Source of the DNA: Microcoleus sp. bin48.metabat.b7b8b9.023
GTDB lineage: Bacteria > Cyanobacteriota > Cyanobacteriia > Cyanobacteriales > Microcoleaceae
Assembly: GCF_013299185.1 (NCBI RefSeq)
Contig: NZ_JAAFKG010000008.1
Location: forward strand, 39,823-103,822
DNA: 64,000 nt
Reading direction: 5' to 3'
Shown: one piece after another, positions 63,911 through 64,000 of the stretch
Numbering within the stretch: position 1 is the first letter of the stretch
Layout of the letters: every line of letters begins with the position of its first letter
Position numbers and translations under genes: made by a program
The notes under the pieces: model-generated
Told to the model about the DNA's origin: nothing
Seen by the model: the letters and a program-made list of their open reading frames with translations, nothing else
Database searches by the model: none

Positions 63911-64000
63911 GTCTTACTCCTTCTGCACTGTAAATTTCAAGTTTAAGATTTTTTAGCTTAACAGATACATTTAACCCGGCAAATCCAGGACTAAGCCTGA

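Noticed and set aside
63070-63933. Long plus-strand frames opposite the beta-lactamase-like gene
   Set aside because: They mirror the Pro/Ser-rich tail coding and give Gly/Trp-rich low-complexity products.

Overview
The window comes from a cyanobacterium, most likely a filamentous non-heterocystous one of the Microcoleus/Oscillatoria/Phormidium type. This is inferred from the many HIP1 octamers (GCGATCGC) and from typically cyanobacterial genes: PSRP-3/Ycf65, a type IV pilin-like G/H protein, a Mo-nitrogenase C-terminal-like protein, a STAS regulator, multi-domain hybrid kinases and a cobalamin-riboswitch-controlled DUF1636 gene. No rRNA, tRNA, CRISPR array, prophage or transposase gene was seen.

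Layout. 1-867 is an array of thirteen 67-bp palindromic units. 1030-3822 is a secreted GHL10 glycoside-hydrolase-like protein. 4406-20718 is a block of seven co-oriented signalling genes: a membrane hybrid kinase, a REC-kinase, a single-domain response regulator, three paralogous REC-PAS-kinase-REC proteins and a REC-GAF-adenylate cyclase. 20721-26042 holds a DUF1499 protein, two PRC-barrel/DUF2382 proteins, a glutathione peroxidase, a 37-residue membrane peptide and a VOC protein. 26541-35065 holds a CHASE3 kinase, an IscB nuclease with its putative omega RNA, a short NPF/YRDP protein, a repeat-rich noncoding stretch, a PAS-GAF kinase and a STAS protein. 35643-41818 carries cyanase, ClpX, a pilin-like protein and two related Ser/Thr kinases. 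41940-46922 carries a cobalamin riboswitch with DUF1636, a metallophosphoesterase, a CapA-like lipoprotein, CobK and a TPR protein. 47450-54938 carries a HAD phosphatase, PSRP-3, a second IscB with omega RNA, a methyltransferase, a TerB/Mo-nitrogenase-C protein and Obg. 55383-63910 carries a TetR/oxidoreductase divergent pair, an unidentified protein, a hexose-6-phosphate mutarotase, a phosphohexomutase, two small proteins and a membrane-anchored beta-lactamase-like protein.

Functional links. The signalling block could be one branched phosphorelay ending in cAMP, because every protein in it carries at least one receiver domain. The mutarotase and phosphohexomutase both act on hexose phosphates. 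TetR and the oxidoreductase share an intergenic region with two inverted repeats. DUF1636 and CobK both point to cobalt/cobalamin metabolism.

The noncoding space is unusually rich in short dispersed palindromic families. Six are distinguished here (A to F), plus several MITE-like elements. One of these, a 198-bp element with 17-bp terminal inverted repeats and a 10-bp target duplication, sits inside a copy of another element. All functional calls rest on motif recognition by eye; no database search was possible.
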